The notes below the pieces were generated by a model. It saw only the letters and a list, made by a program, of their open reading frames with translations. It was not told the origin of the DNA and did not search any database. Below, piece by piece: positions 7,980 to 16,122 of a stretch of 36,538 nt of DNA; position 1 is the first letter of the stretch, and the number at the start of each line of letters is the position of its first letter. The stretch is from positions 1 through 36,538 of the forward strand of contig DATCLA010000141.1 of assembly GCA_036564195.1 (NCBI GenBank), written 5' to 3'. The translations under genes were made by a program, and so were the position numbers. Source of the stretch: DATCLA01 sp036564195. GTDB taxonomy: Bacteria > Bacillota > UBA4882 > UBA8346.

Positions 7980-9331
7980 TCATTCTTCCTTCAACTCTTT
8001 CCAGACCGTCACTACCATCGTGAGATAACAGGCAGTTCCGCCAATAAACTCAGAAACCGGTTCCGCTAAAAAGACTCCGATGGTTCCTAATCCTCCCAAC
8101 CGCGGCAGGATAATAACCAGCGGAATCACGATGATCACCTTACGGAGAGTTGAAAAACAAATCGCCCATTTGGACTTACCCAAGGCGACAAAAGTAGACT
8201 GGCCGGAATGTTGTAATGCCATGAAGAAGAAGACCGCATAAAACAGGCGCGTTACCGGAAAGCCCGCCTGTAATACTTGGGGATCATTATTGAATATCTT
8301 GATAAAAAGCCCGGAAAGCTTTGCAGTAATAACCATACAAAAGTTGTATACATAACTGAAATTAAAGTGGTAAATTTGATACTGCTTTTGACCCTTTGGT
8401 ATTGGCGGGCTCCATAATTATAGCCGATTACCGGCTGGGCTCCGTTTCCCAGCCCCGTTACCGGCATAGTCAGGATTTCCCGGATCGAATTGACCATGGT
8501 CATGATCCCAACATATAAATCGCCTCCAAACTGCTGGAGGGTAGCATTGAAGAAAATCTCTACCAGAAAATTGGTAAATTGCATCACAAATCCGGAGGTA
8601 CCCAAGGCCAGGATCCGTTTAACTCTGGTCTTTTCCAACTTATAACTACTTTTTTTCAATTTCAAAATGGCTTTCTTTCCGGTCAGGAATTGGAGGACCC
8701 ATAAAGCTGAGAGCAGTTGCGAAATGATCGTGGCCAGGGCCGCCCCTTGTACCCCCAAGTTTAGCCAAAAAATAAAGATCGGGTCCAAAATGATGTTGGT
8801 AACTGCGCCTAAGAGTACCGTCAGCATTCCGATTTTGCTAAAACCCTGAGAATTAATGAAATAATTCATTCCCAAACTAATCATTACAAAAACGTTCCCC
8901 AGTAAATAAATGGTCACATACTGGTTAGCGTAGGGAAAGGTGATGTCACTGGCGCCAAACCAATACAGGAGCGGACGTTTAATCAATAATCCTAAACCAG
9001 TTAAGACGATCCCGCTAATGACCAGCATGATAAAGGAATTGCCCATGATGTTTTCGGCTTCTTTTAAGTTAGCCCGGCCCCGTTCGATGGAGCATAACGG
9101 TGCGCCCCCCATGCCAAACAGGTTGGCAAAGGACATCACCATCGAAATTATCGGCAGGCAGACGCCAACCCCGGTCAGGGCAATAAAAGCATTCTCCGGC
9201 ATCCTGCTGATGAAGATCCGGTCAACAATATTATAAAGCACATTAACCACTTGCGCTAAGATCATCGGCAGGGCCATGTTCATAATATTTTTAACGATAC
9301 TGCCCTTTGAAAAATCGTTCTTGACTTCCAC
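7980..9331 (-). pseudogene. MATE-family multidrug/metabolite exporter, broken by a single frameshift
   Basis: Two overlapping minus-strand frames together make one MATE protein of about 450 residues. The N-terminal part (GTG 9331 to about 8311) holds roughly the first eight or nine helices, including NVLYNIVDRIFI and the NYGAR motif at the middle of the transporter. The C-terminal part continues from about 8310 to 7980 in another frame. The reading matches perfectly if one base is restored in the CCC run at 8310-8312: the minus strand then reads FPGLFIKIFNND, a natural continuation. MATE proteins export drugs or metabolites using Na+ or H+ gradients. The break lies in a short homopolymer, so a sequencing error or a very recent mutation are both possible. 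As written, the gene yields a truncated protein. Confidence 0.82.
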
Positions 9332-9697
9332 AACATTACCTCATTTCTCTGGTGTAACATTTAATTGATGACCGGTTCCTCAAAGTTGGGAATGGATTTC
9401 GGGAGTAATTGATCCCACCTTAGCTTTGCAATAAAAGCTAATAATACTAATTCTAATGTGATATTTAATTGTACTGCTAATCGGCTTTAATATCAAGTCA
9501 TTGCCGCTAAAAGCTGGGTAAATTAGTGATTAACCCTCGGACCTGAAGAAAGAAGCGGTTATTAAAACGGGCGGTGTATGGTAGCAGTGTTCTTCGCTTC
9601 CGGAGCTTTTTTTGGATGAATTTTTTGGCAACCATATGGGAAACAGTTTGCAAGAACGGATAACTGTGATACATTTAAAACATAACTTCTATTTATA

Positions 9698-9851
9698 TGA
9701 TTATATGACGGAATAACGGTTGCAGCCGGTTGGTTACTGACGGCTGTTGCTGCTTTGAATGGTTACGGAGGAATCTAACTGGTCATGATCGACCATCATC
9801 GTACCAATAGTGGGTTCGGTGTTGCTGGTGATTGTCGGCTTCATAATTTAA
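9698..9851 (+). pseudogene. Possible remnant of a membrane protein gene (3' end)
   Basis: Two short plus-strand frames read like adjacent hydrophobic segments of a membrane protein. The first reads ITVAAGWLLTAVAALNGYGG and stops at 9776-9778. About 20 bases later another frame reads IIVPIVGSVLLVIVGFII and stops at 9849. Neither has a start codon and ribosome site, and the frames differ. A strong terminator follows 27 bases later, as expected after a real gene. I infer a decayed C-terminus, but the segments are short and could be chance. Confidence 0.3.
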
Positions 9852-9877
9852 ACCCTAATTAGACCGGGGACGATTCG

Positions 9878-9918
9878 GACGGTTTTGTTGCTTAAACAGC
9901 TAACAGAACCGTCTTTTT
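9878..9918 (+). terminator. Intrinsic terminator with no intact gene upstream
   Basis: GACGGTT (9878-9884) pairs with AACCGTC (9907-9913), extended inside by TGTT/AACA, and is followed by TTTTT. Its orientation suits a plus-strand transcript, yet only the presumed gene relic precedes it. Confidence 0.75.
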
Positions 9919-10025
9919 GTTTTTACATAATTGTACTATGATACTTATTATACGTCATGGTCAGCTACAATGGTTTTTAGGTTAATTTTTTTAGAATTTG
10001 GCTCTTTGGGGTAAACTAGCCTACA

Positions 10026-10104
10026 GACAGGGGACATCTTTTTGCCGAGACGCCGGTGAGGATAAGGGCGGCGGCATCAGGCGATATAGGGACGGTCTCC
10101 TGTC
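10026..10104. repeat. REP-like imperfect inverted repeat
   Basis: GACAGGGGAC (10026-10035) and GTCTCCTGTC (10095-10104) form a 10-bp inverted repeat with one mismatch around a GC-rich core. Such GGGGAC/GTCTCCTGTC ends are common in intergenic repeats of anaerobic Bacillota. Only one copy with both ends is in the window; similar GGACGGTTCCT-like text occurs near 5340. Confidence 0.4.
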
Positions 10105-10166
10105 TCAGAAGACCGAAGAACCATCCCTTTGCTTTCCCTTGTCCTGATAAAATGTAAAGGAATGCA

Positions 10167-11297
10167 ATGTTCATGCTTAAAGTAACCTTTCCGCATATGG
10201 GTAATTTTTATATCCCATTTCAAAGCCTGCTGCTGGAACTGGGGGTCGAGCCGGTAGTCCCCCCTCTTACCTCGCAGCGTACCCTAGCGCTGGGCACAAA
10301 AGTCGCTCCTGAATTTGCCTGTTTGCCTTTTAAAATTAACCTGGGAAACTATATCGAAGCTATTGAAGCCGGAGCAGAATGTATTTTGATGGTTGGCGGA
10401 TCAGGCCCCTGTCGGTTGGGCTATTATGGGGAAGTGCAGCGGGAGATTTTACACGAAAACGGTTATAATATTGATTTCGTCGTACTGGAAGCGCCTGGCG
10501 CCCAACTTCAAAAATTATGGCAAACAATCAAGCGTTATTTCCCCAGACACAGCATTCAGAATTTGATCCGGGCCTGGCAAATCTTCTGGTACAAAGCTAA
10601 AGTAATTGACAGTTTTGACCGCCGGATGAATCAAATCCGGCCGCTGGCAATGGACCCCGGCTACTGTAACCGGATTCAAGACGGTTTTTACAATCAGGTG
10701 AACCGGGCAGCAACCCTTGCTGCCGTTAAGCAAAGCTACCGGGAAGCAATCAATCGTTTGGCGGCTATTCCTAAAAGTCAGTCGCGGCGGCCGCTCAAAA
10801 TTGGGCTGCTGGGGGAGATCTTCATGGTTTTGGAACCGCGGGTTAATTTTCAATTGGAAAGGCTCATGGGTTCGCTGGGGGTTGAAGTTTGGCGGACGAT
10901 CTATATTACCGATTGGATTAAGGAACACTTCTATTATAAATATTTTAAACCCGGTCAGCGTCGGCGTACCGAAGGGTTAGCCGCGCCCTATCTGAAAAAC
11001 TTCATTGGCGGCCACGGTTTGGAATCAGTGGCCCATAGCGTTGAATCCGGTCTAAACCACTACAACGGCATCGTCCATTTGGCTCCGTTTACCTGTATGC
11101 CGGAGATTATGGCAATGCAAATTGTCCCGCAAGTCTCAAAAGATTTTACGATTCCGGTATTGCCGGTGATCATTGATGAACATTCAGCGGAAGCCGGAAT
11201 CCGGACACGTTTGGAAGCCTTTATTGACTTACTAAACTATCGGCAGCAGAAACAGAGTACTTTAGGTAAGAATCGTCAAGATTTTGCGTTCCCATAA
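10167..11297 (+). CDS. HgdB-like 2-hydroxyacyl-CoA dehydratase-related protein (COG3581 type)
   Basis: A 376-residue cytosolic protein of the 2-hydroxyglutaryl-CoA dehydratase D-component superfamily. Three cysteines sit where cluster ligands are expected and recur in the paralogues: Cys52 (PEFACLPFK), Cys82 (GGSGPCRLGYYG) and Cys310 (LAPFTCMPE). The middle holds an RPLKIGLLGEIF segment that starts the second Rossmann-like lobe, and the end has DEHSAEAGIRTRLEAF. In the family such subunits bind a [4Fe-4S] cluster and receive an energised electron from an ATP-driven activase. The true reaction of COG3581 proteins is unknown. It is closely similar in layout to the protein at 16851, so they are paralogues. 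Start ATG 10167 has AAAGG 6 bases upstream; ATG 10173 is an alternative. It stands alone before a terminator. Confidence 0.85.
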   Translation: MFMLKVTFPHMGNFYIPFQSLLLELGVEPVVPPLTSQRTLALGTKVAPEFACLPFKINLGNYIEAIEAGAECILMVGGSGPCRLGYYGEVQREILHENGYNIDFVVLEAPGAQLQKLWQTIKRYFPRHSIQNLIRAWQIFWYKAKVIDSFDRRMNQIRPLAMDPGYCNRIQDGFYNQVNRAATLAAVKQSYREAINRLAAIPKSQSRRPLKIGLLGEIFMVLEPRVNFQLERLMGSLGVEVWRTIYITDWIKEHFYYKYFKPGQRRRTEGLAAPYLKNFIGGHGLESVAHSVESGLNHYNGIVHLAPFTCMPEIMAMQIVPQVSKDFTIPVLPVIIDEHSAEAGIRTRLEAFIDLLNYRQQKQSTLGKNRQDFAFP

Positions 11298-11321
11298 AGA
11301 AAAAAATAAACTAAAAGAGAA

Positions 11322-11374
11322 GGAGCCGGTTCTTTGAACTGAGACAGACCACAGAATCGGCTCCATGTCTTTTT
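11322..11374. terminator. Terminator hairpin between convergent genes
   Basis: GGAGCCGGTTCT (11322-11333) pairs with AGAATCGGCTCC (11353-11364) with one G-T pair. A T-run lies slightly downstream on the plus strand (11370-11374) and an A-rich stretch before it. It probably serves both the HgdB-like gene and the spore island. Confidence 0.6.
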
Positions 11375-11378
11375 CCGT

Positions 11379-11585
11379 TTAAGATTGTTTGTATTGGGGT
11401 TCTTGTTGCTCAATATAAGCTTGACGCTGTTTTAGAGTATTAAGGGCATCGTCGAATGTTTGGGCCAGTTGTTGATACATCTGTTTGGCCTGTTGGTCCT
11501 CAGTTTCCATGGCAAAGGTTTTCATGCTGGAGGCAACGCTTTCAACACTGGCAACTGCCTTTTGAATCTGAGTTCCGGCGGTCAC
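11379..11585 (-). CDS. DUF1657 small spore-associated protein (distal copy)
   Basis: A 68-residue, mostly helical, Gln-rich soluble protein of the DUF1657 family. I chose GTG 11585 because AGGAGGTGAG lies directly upstream and the length then equals that of the paralogue at 14403 (68 residues). Upstream in-frame starts would add a tail unlike the family. The sequence runs TAGTQIQKAVASVES, then KTFAMETEDQQAKQMYQQLAQ, and ends EPQYKQS; the paralogue ends EPQYRGL. The biochemical role is unknown, but the family is found next to spoVA genes in spore formers. It is the last gene of the minus-strand spore island, 84 bases after spoVAEb. Confidence 0.8.
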   Translation of the reverse strand: MTAGTQIQKAVASVESVASSMKTFAMETEDQQAKQMYQQLAQTFDDALNTLKQRQAYIEQQEPQYKQS

Positions 11586-11669
11586 AAGCTCACCTCCTTT
11601 CAAGGGAGCTCCGGAAGTTGGAGTGTTTCTCCCCAAATTACCTTTTAATGTTAGAAGCGCTAATCCCAC

Positions 11670-12023
11670 TTATCCTTTGGGCTTAAACAACACTGCCCCT
11701 AAAAAACCGAAAATTATTGCCGCGGAGATCCCGGCACTGGTTACTTCGAAGATTCCGGTTAGAACCCCAATGATGCCGCTGCGTTCCGCCTCACTTAAGG
11801 CGCCTTTTAAAAGAGAGTTTCCAAAACTGCTAATCGGGACAGTTGCTCCGGCTCCGGCAAACTTGATCAGCGGTTCATACAATCCCAGCCCACCAAGGAC
11901 CGCCCCAGCAACCACCAGGGTACACATAGTATGAGCCGGAGTTAGTTTAAAGACATCCATCAGTAATTGTCCGATCACACAGATCCCGCCGCCGACTAAA
12001 AACGCCCAGACAAACTTTTCCAA
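11670..12023 (-). CDS. spoVAE: Stage V sporulation protein AEb
   Basis: A 117-residue membrane protein with about four hydrophobic helices (starting EKFVWAFLVGGGICVIGQLL). It has the paired glycine-rich GAGATVPISSFGNSLLKGA segment that SpoVAC and SpoVAEb share. SpoVA proteins form the inner-membrane channel that moves Ca-dipicolinate into the developing spore and out during germination. The start is TTG 12023, preceded by GAGGAGG. It lies 13 bases downstream of spoVAD in the same operon. The length and sequence fit the AEb form and not the longer AEa. Confidence 0.92.
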   Translation of the reverse strand: MEKFVWAFLVGGGICVIGQLLMDVFKLTPAHTMCTLVVAGAVLGGLGLYEPLIKFAGAGATVPISSFGNSLLKGALSEAERSGIIGVLTGIFEVTSAGISAAIIFGFLGAVLFKPKG

Positions 12024-12036
12024 AGTGATCCTCCTC

Positions 12037-13038
12037 TTACATTTCCAGAGCTACCGCATGGGCAATACACGGGATACTCTCTTTTTGTTGGTAGGATAGG
12101 GGAGAGAGCAAGGCACCGGTAGCTATTACCAGAATTTTGTTTAATTCGCCTTTAAGCATTCTTTTTACAAAGTGCCCATAGGTGACGGTGGCGGCACAAG
12201 CGCAACCACTAGCGCCGGCAAAGGCCGGCTGATCTTTTTGATAAATCAACAAGCCGCAATCGGTAAATTTCTCTTGGGGCATGGCGATCCCGTGTTTAGT
12301 CAATAAATCGCTGGCAATTTGATGCCCCACTCGTCCCAAATCACCGGTGGCAATCAAGTCATAATCAGCGGGACCCCTTTGTAAATCACGAAAATGGGCT
12401 TCGATGGTATCGACTGCGGCCGGAGCCATGGCCCCGCCCATATTAAAAGGATCGGATAATCCCATATCAACCACACGGCCGATGGTTGCCGCAGTCACTC
12501 GGGGACCTGCACCGGCTTTAGTAATTACTGCGGCGCCGGCGCCGGTGACAGTCCATTGGGCAGTGGGCGGTTTTTGGGAGCCATATTCGGTAGGATAGCG
12601 AAACTGCTTTTCTGATGAAGCGTTATGACTGGAGGTCGCGGTTAGGGCATTTTGGGCATAGCCGCTGTCAACTATTAATGAAGCCAGAGCCAGTCCTTCC
12701 ATTGAAGTGGAACAGGCCCCATATAAACCAAGGTAAGGGATTCCAAGAGTCCGGGCTGTAAAACTACTGGTAATAATCTGACTCATCAGATCACCACAGA
12801 GGAAAAATTGGATATCTTCCTTTTTCAGCTCTGCTTTAGTGATGGCAAGCTCACAAGCTTGTTCCAGCATTTTTTTCTCGGCCTTTTCAAAACTGGACTC
12901 GCCGAGCCAAATATCGTCATGGAGAAGATCAAAGTCGGCAGCGAGTGCCCCTTGGGCTTCGAAGGGGCCGCCGACGGTCCCGGTTGCCCGGAGCACCGGC
13001 CGGGACTCAAACCACCAGGTTTGGTGTCCCCGGATCAT
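12037..13038 (-). CDS. spoVAD: Stage V sporulation protein AD
   Basis: A 333-residue soluble protein with a thiolase-like fold, normal length for SpoVAD. Recognisable segments are the N-terminal GHQTWWFESRP, the GLYGACSTSMEGLALAS segment around the position of the thiolase cysteine, and the SSEKQFRYPTEYGSQKPPTAQWT block. In B. subtilis SpoVAD sits on the inner membrane face and binds dipicolinic acid, helping its uptake into the forespore. ATG 13038 overlaps the spoVAC stop by four bases (ATGA), which implies translational coupling, and GGGGGGAT precedes it. Confidence 0.95.
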   Translation of the reverse strand: MIRGHQTWWFESRPVLRATGTVGGPFEAQGALAADFDLLHDDIWLGESSFEKAEKKMLEQACELAITKAELKKEDIQFFLCGDLMSQIITSSFTARTLGIPYLGLYGACSTSMEGLALASLIVDSGYAQNALTATSSHNASSEKQFRYPTEYGSQKPPTAQWTVTGAGAAVITKAGAGPRVTAATIGRVVDMGLSDPFNMGGAMAPAAVDTIEAHFRDLQRGPADYDLIATGDLGRVGHQIASDLLTKHGIAMPQEKFTDCGLLIYQKDQPAFAGASGCACAATVTYGHFVKRMLKGELNKILVIATGALLSPLSYQQKESIPCIAHAVALEM

Positions 13039-13517
13039 GACATCCCCCCTAAAGCCTGAATCGTCAATCTGATCAGAGCAACTACAAAAGCAGAGAAAAC
13101 TCCGTAGACAATGACTGAACCGGCGAGTTTGAACATTTTAGCACTGACTCCCAGGACAAACCCTTCGCTACGGTGTTCTAAAGCGGCGGAAACTACCGAA
13201 TTGGCAAAACCGGTCACCGGCACGGCACTGCCGGCCCCGGCCCACTGGGCGAGATGGTCATATACTCCTAAGCAGGTAAGGATAACAGAAGCCAAAATTA
13301 ATACTGCTGCAGTAGGGTTGCCGGCAGTAGTCTCGGTAAAATTAAAATAAGTGATGAAGATTTGCTGCAGGCCCTGTCCAAGGGTACAGAGCAGACCCCC
13401 GACCAAAAAGGCACGCAGTACATTTGTTAAAACCGGGCGTTTGGGCTCCCGGGCCTGGGCAAAACGTTGGTATTCCTGTTGGGTGGGAGTTAATTTCTTC
13501 TTTTTAAGGTTTGACAT
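13035..13517 (-). CDS. spoVAC: Stage V sporulation protein AC
   Basis: A 160-residue membrane protein. A soluble, basic N-terminus (LTPTQQEYQRFAQAREPKRP) leads into about four helices that include the shared GAGSAVPVTGFANSVVSAA motif. SpoVAC has been described as a mechanosensitive channel component for dipicolinate release during germination. It begins at ATG 13517 with an AGAAGGGA site, 11 bases after the DUF421-DUF1657 gene, and overlaps spoVAD by 4 bases. The C-x-D-x-E order AC-AD-AEb is standard, but spoVAA, spoVAB and spoVAF are absent. Confidence 0.95.
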   Translation of the reverse strand: MSNLKKKKLTPTQQEYQRFAQAREPKRPVLTNVLRAFLVGGLLCTLGQGLQQIFITYFNFTETTAGNPTAAVLILASVILTCLGVYDHLAQWAGAGSAVPVTGFANSVVSAALEHRSEGFVLGVSAKMFKLAGSVIVYGVFSAFVVALIRLTIQALGGMS

Positions 13518-13528
13518 TTAAATCCCTT

Positions 13529-14389
13529 CTAGCGTAGTAAGTAGGGTTTCAACTGTTTCAGAAGTCGGTCCAATTTTTGGCTATTGCGGTCATACATGGT
13601 CTTCGCTGCGGGGTTTTGGGTCTCCAGGGCATAAGTGGTGAGATCTGCCTGGCATTTTTGCAAATTGGCATAAAGCAGTTCTTTCACCTTAGGCTGGGGC
13701 AGCTGAAAAGCATCATCGAACAGGTCGAGGTAGAGGTCACCGTAAGCGTCAACCTGCCCGATGAAGATATTAGTCAAAGAGACCCCTAATTTATCCAGTT
13801 GTAGCTGGATCCAGTCACGGTTTAACCCCAGGCTGACCAAGGGCTCGTCTAAAATGTTACCGTCCAGGATCACAGTTTGAGCTTCAGCCTGTGGTGCGAC
13901 TTTTTTGCCGAGATCATGGGGGGTTACCGGTTTGCGTTCCGATTTTAGCAAGACATTAAGGTCACCGGTGGTTTCCAGCACGGCAAATTCGACATCGCTT
14001 AAGTTGAACACATTTTTGGAACGCAGTTCCCGGAGGAGTTCCTCACCGGTTAACCTGGCCTGAAAGAGATGTTCTTCCATGATTTTGCCTTGTTTGATTA
14101 AAATGGTTTCTTTACCGTTTACAAGATCATGGATCCATTTACTTTTAAGTGCCAGATAATCAAGGGTGATCGCCAAAAGGACCCAGACCGCCAAGGCCAG
14201 TAGCCCAAAAAGCAGATTAGGAATAACCGTTAGGGCGGTCAGACCGGCAATGGTGGCAATGACAATATAGTTGACAAAGTTAAAAGCATTCATGCGGGCA
14301 GGTTGCCTCTTACCCAGCACTCGGATAGCTGTGAACAACAAAAAGAAGATCAAAACCGAGCGGGATACAATTATGAGCCAGTCGGGCAT
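13529..14389 (-). CDS. DUF421 (YetF-like) membrane protein fused to a C-terminal DUF1657-like domain
   Basis: A 286-residue protein. Residues 1-80 hold about three membrane helices and the family motif RVLGKRQPARMNAFNFVNY. Residues about 85-150 form the cytosolic DUF421 domain (KQGKIMEEHLFQARLTGEELLRELRSKNVFNLSDVEFAVLE), followed by a second similar lobe. The last 50 residues (LQKCQADLTTYALETQNPAAK) closely resemble the free DUF1657 proteins encoded at both ends of this cluster, so I read it as a fusion. YetF-type proteins of spore formers are membrane proteins of uncertain role. ATG 14389 lies behind GGAGG. A DUF421-DUF1657 protein beside spoVAC is typical of mobile spoVA2-type operons. Confidence 0.88.
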   Translation of the reverse strand: MPDWLIIVSRSVLIFFLLFTAIRVLGKRQPARMNAFNFVNYIVIATIAGLTALTVIPNLLFGLLALAVWVLLAITLDYLALKSKWIHDLVNGKETILIKQGKIMEEHLFQARLTGEELLRELRSKNVFNLSDVEFAVLETTGDLNVLLKSERKPVTPHDLGKKVAPQAEAQTVILDGNILDEPLVSLGLNRDWIQLQLDKLGVSLTNIFIGQVDAYGDLYLDLFDDAFQLPQPKVKELLYANLQKCQADLTTYALETQNPAAKTMYDRNSQKLDRLLKQLKPYLLR

Positions 14390-14402
14390 ATTATTCCTCC
14401 GT

Positions 14403-14609
14403 CTACAAGCCTCGGTATTGCGGTTCCTCGAATTCTAAAAGTTTTAACCGTTCCTCAACTTCCCCAATGATCGCACTGGTTTCGGCGGCAGCAGTTGCAA
14501 ATACGGATTTTCCTTCCGGGTTTTGACTTTGAGTGGCATAAATTTCTAAAGTAGCTCGGGCATTTTTTAAAGTAGCCAGAGTTTGTTGGACTTGGGACGC
14601 GACTGTCAT
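14403..14609 (-). CDS. DUF1657 small spore-associated protein (proximal copy)
   Basis: A 68-residue, Ala/Glu-rich helical protein that begins MTVASQVQQTLATL, contains LEIYATQSQNPEGKSVF, and ends EEPQYRGL. It is a clear paralogue of the protein at 11379 and of the C-terminal domain of the adjacent DUF421 protein, the three sharing a YATQSQNP/FAMETED/YALETQNP core. It is the first gene of the minus-strand spore island, with ATG 14609 and an AAAGGA site upstream. The function is unknown. I could not find a clear sigma-G promoter upstream. Confidence 0.82.
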   Translation of the reverse strand: MTVASQVQQTLATLKNARATLEIYATQSQNPEGKSVFATAAAETSAIIGEVEERLKLLEFEEPQYRGL

Positions 14610-14969
14610 TTAAGGTTGTTCCTTTATAGTTAGTTTTTCAATGGGATGGTAGGGCCTCAACCGTTTTTATTTTAAAAAAACGGTGGTTTTTTAATCCTGG
14701 CAAATTCTGGGATGGAACAGCAATTAGTTAACTTAGGGAATTACATAATTCCAGATTTAAGTTTTGGCTCACGATATATTAATAGATACATCCGGGCTAG
14801 TCACTATATATGGTGGTATTGTGGCCAAAGGGTTTATTAAGGGAATTAGGCAATTCCCCGCAACCGGCTGAGATTATTAAATAGGCCATTAAATACCGGA
14901 CCTGAATACTAATGGTAAAATCAGGTTAAACTGGTTCCAGATTTATTAATTCGAAGAGGAACTTGACCA
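14610..14969. other. Divergent intergenic region with several small hairpins
   Basis: It separates the spore island (minus) from the DUF2229 gene (plus). There is no gene here. Visible are an AT-rich hairpin CCGTTTTT/AAAAACGG (14661-14683), two related hairpins GGAATT-ACAT-AATTCC (14737-14752) and GGGAATT-AGGC-AATTCCC (14841-14858), and ACCTGA/TCAGGT (14900-14926). No promoter could be set with confidence on either strand. Confidence 0.5.
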
Positions 14970-15953
14970 ATGAAAATCGGCCTTCCCAACACCTTATTTG
15001 CTGCCTATCATCTGCCCTACTGGCATAAAATCTTAACCCTACTGCAGTTGGAGATCGTTAACGCTGGCCCAAGTAATCAAAAAACGGCAGCAGCGGGCAG
15101 TCGTTTGTTGCCCCCCGAGTTTTGCCTGCCGGTAAAAGTCTTTCTGGGGCAGATTCTCAGCCTGATGGAACAGAAGGTTGATTTGATTTTATTACCGCGT
15201 ATGACCAGCCGCTGCAATACCAATTTTTTCTGCCCGAAGTTGCTGGGTCTGCCGGATATTGTTAAATATACGGTTGGCTTAGACGAGCGTTATTGGTTGG
15301 CTCCGAAAATCAGTTGTAACGGGCTGCAGATCCGGTTAGAACAACCGCCGCAACAAAAGCTGACTGCTCCGTGGCAGTTTAAACAGATTGAAGACCGGGC
15401 CAACCGCTACTGGCAAACGGTCTTACAATGCTGCCGTGAGGAAAAGCTAACTTTAGGAGCTTTTACTCAAAGGCTAAAATTAACTGCCAGCGGTAGCGGG
15501 CTGACCATTGGCCTATTGGGCTATGCTTATACCTTATATGATCCCTTTATCAGTAAGGGGGTCTTATCCAAACTAAGTGGGCTGGGGGTTACCATCCGTA
15601 CCTGGGAAATGATGGAACCGGATTTGATTGAACAGAATTTAAAAACGTTAAAACGTCCTTTATACTGGAATTTCGGCCGAATTGTACTTGGAGCCGGATT
15701 TTGCTTTCTCAAGGATCCGGAGATTGACGGGCTTATTTATGTATCAACCTTTGGTTGCGGTCCGGATTCGGTAGCCACCAAGCTATTAAGCATTGCTGCC
15801 GGTCAACTTGAAAAACCGTTGCTCCTCGTGAACCTGGATGAACATACGGAAGGCGGGCACTTGCAAACCCGTTTGGAGGCCTTTGTGGACCTGCTTGCCA
15901 CCAGAAAAGAGAAAATGGGAATTAGCGGTTCCAGGTGGGCCGGAGGCCTGTAG
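14970..15953 (+). CDS. DUF2229 protein, 2-hydroxyacyl-CoA dehydratase-related (COG3580 type)
   Basis: A 327-residue protein with the DUF2229 pattern. It opens with MKIGLPNTLFAAYHLPYWHKIL, then PPEFCLPVKVFLGQ (Cys52), LPRMTSRCNTNFFCPKLLGLPD (Cys82, Cys88) and later STFGCGPDS (Cys263). These cysteines are the likely [4Fe-4S] ligands, by analogy with dehydratase subunits. The end DEHTEGGHLQTRLEAFVDLL is shared with the two HgdB-like proteins of this window. In many anaerobes DUF2229 is fused to activase and HgdB-like domains in one protein of over 1000 residues; here it is a separate gene. The role is unknown; it is presumably part of an ATP-driven low-potential electron transfer complex. ATG 14970 has GAGGAA upstream. 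Confidence 0.87.
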   Translation: MKIGLPNTLFAAYHLPYWHKILTLLQLEIVNAGPSNQKTAAAGSRLLPPEFCLPVKVFLGQILSLMEQKVDLILLPRMTSRCNTNFFCPKLLGLPDIVKYTVGLDERYWLAPKISCNGLQIRLEQPPQQKLTAPWQFKQIEDRANRYWQTVLQCCREEKLTLGAFTQRLKLTASGSGLTIGLLGYAYTLYDPFISKGVLSKLSGLGVTIRTWEMMEPDLIEQNLKTLKRPLYWNFGRIVLGAGFCFLKDPEIDGLIYVSTFGCGPDSVATKLLSIAAGQLEKPLLLVNLDEHTEGGHLQTRLEAFVDLLATRKEKMGISGSRWAGGL

Positions 15954-16122
15954 TAAATTTAGGATTATCGTTTTCTTAGGCCTGAGTTATAACGGTTTGG
16001 ACCAGTTTTACCCCAATTGTGAAAAAGCGTAGTCAAGCCGGATTTTTTAGCAGGGATTAAGTATAAAAAAGCAGAATTTTCCTTGATAGTTGGTTAAATG
16101 ATTTCAGTAAATTGCTGAGAAA

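Larger units (their letters stand above)
9332..10166. other. Long gene-poor intergenic region
   Basis: I see no intact gene in these 835 bases. They hold a short possible relic of a membrane protein gene (9698-9851) followed by a clear terminator (9878-9918), and a REP-like inverted repeat (10026-10104). The first part (9350-9650) shows AT-rich sequence with no convincing ORF or RNA fold. Confidence 0.6.

Noticed and set aside
11456..11686. Plus-strand ORFs over the distal DUF1657 gene
   Set aside because: Shadows of the minus-strand DUF1657 gene, which has a strong ribosome site and a paralogue in the same operon.
14661..14692. Hairpin CCGTTTTT/AAAAACGG with a T-run as a functional terminator
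   Set aside because: No plus-strand gene precedes it, the stem is almost entirely A-T, and the T-run is separated from the stem by GTGG-like bases.
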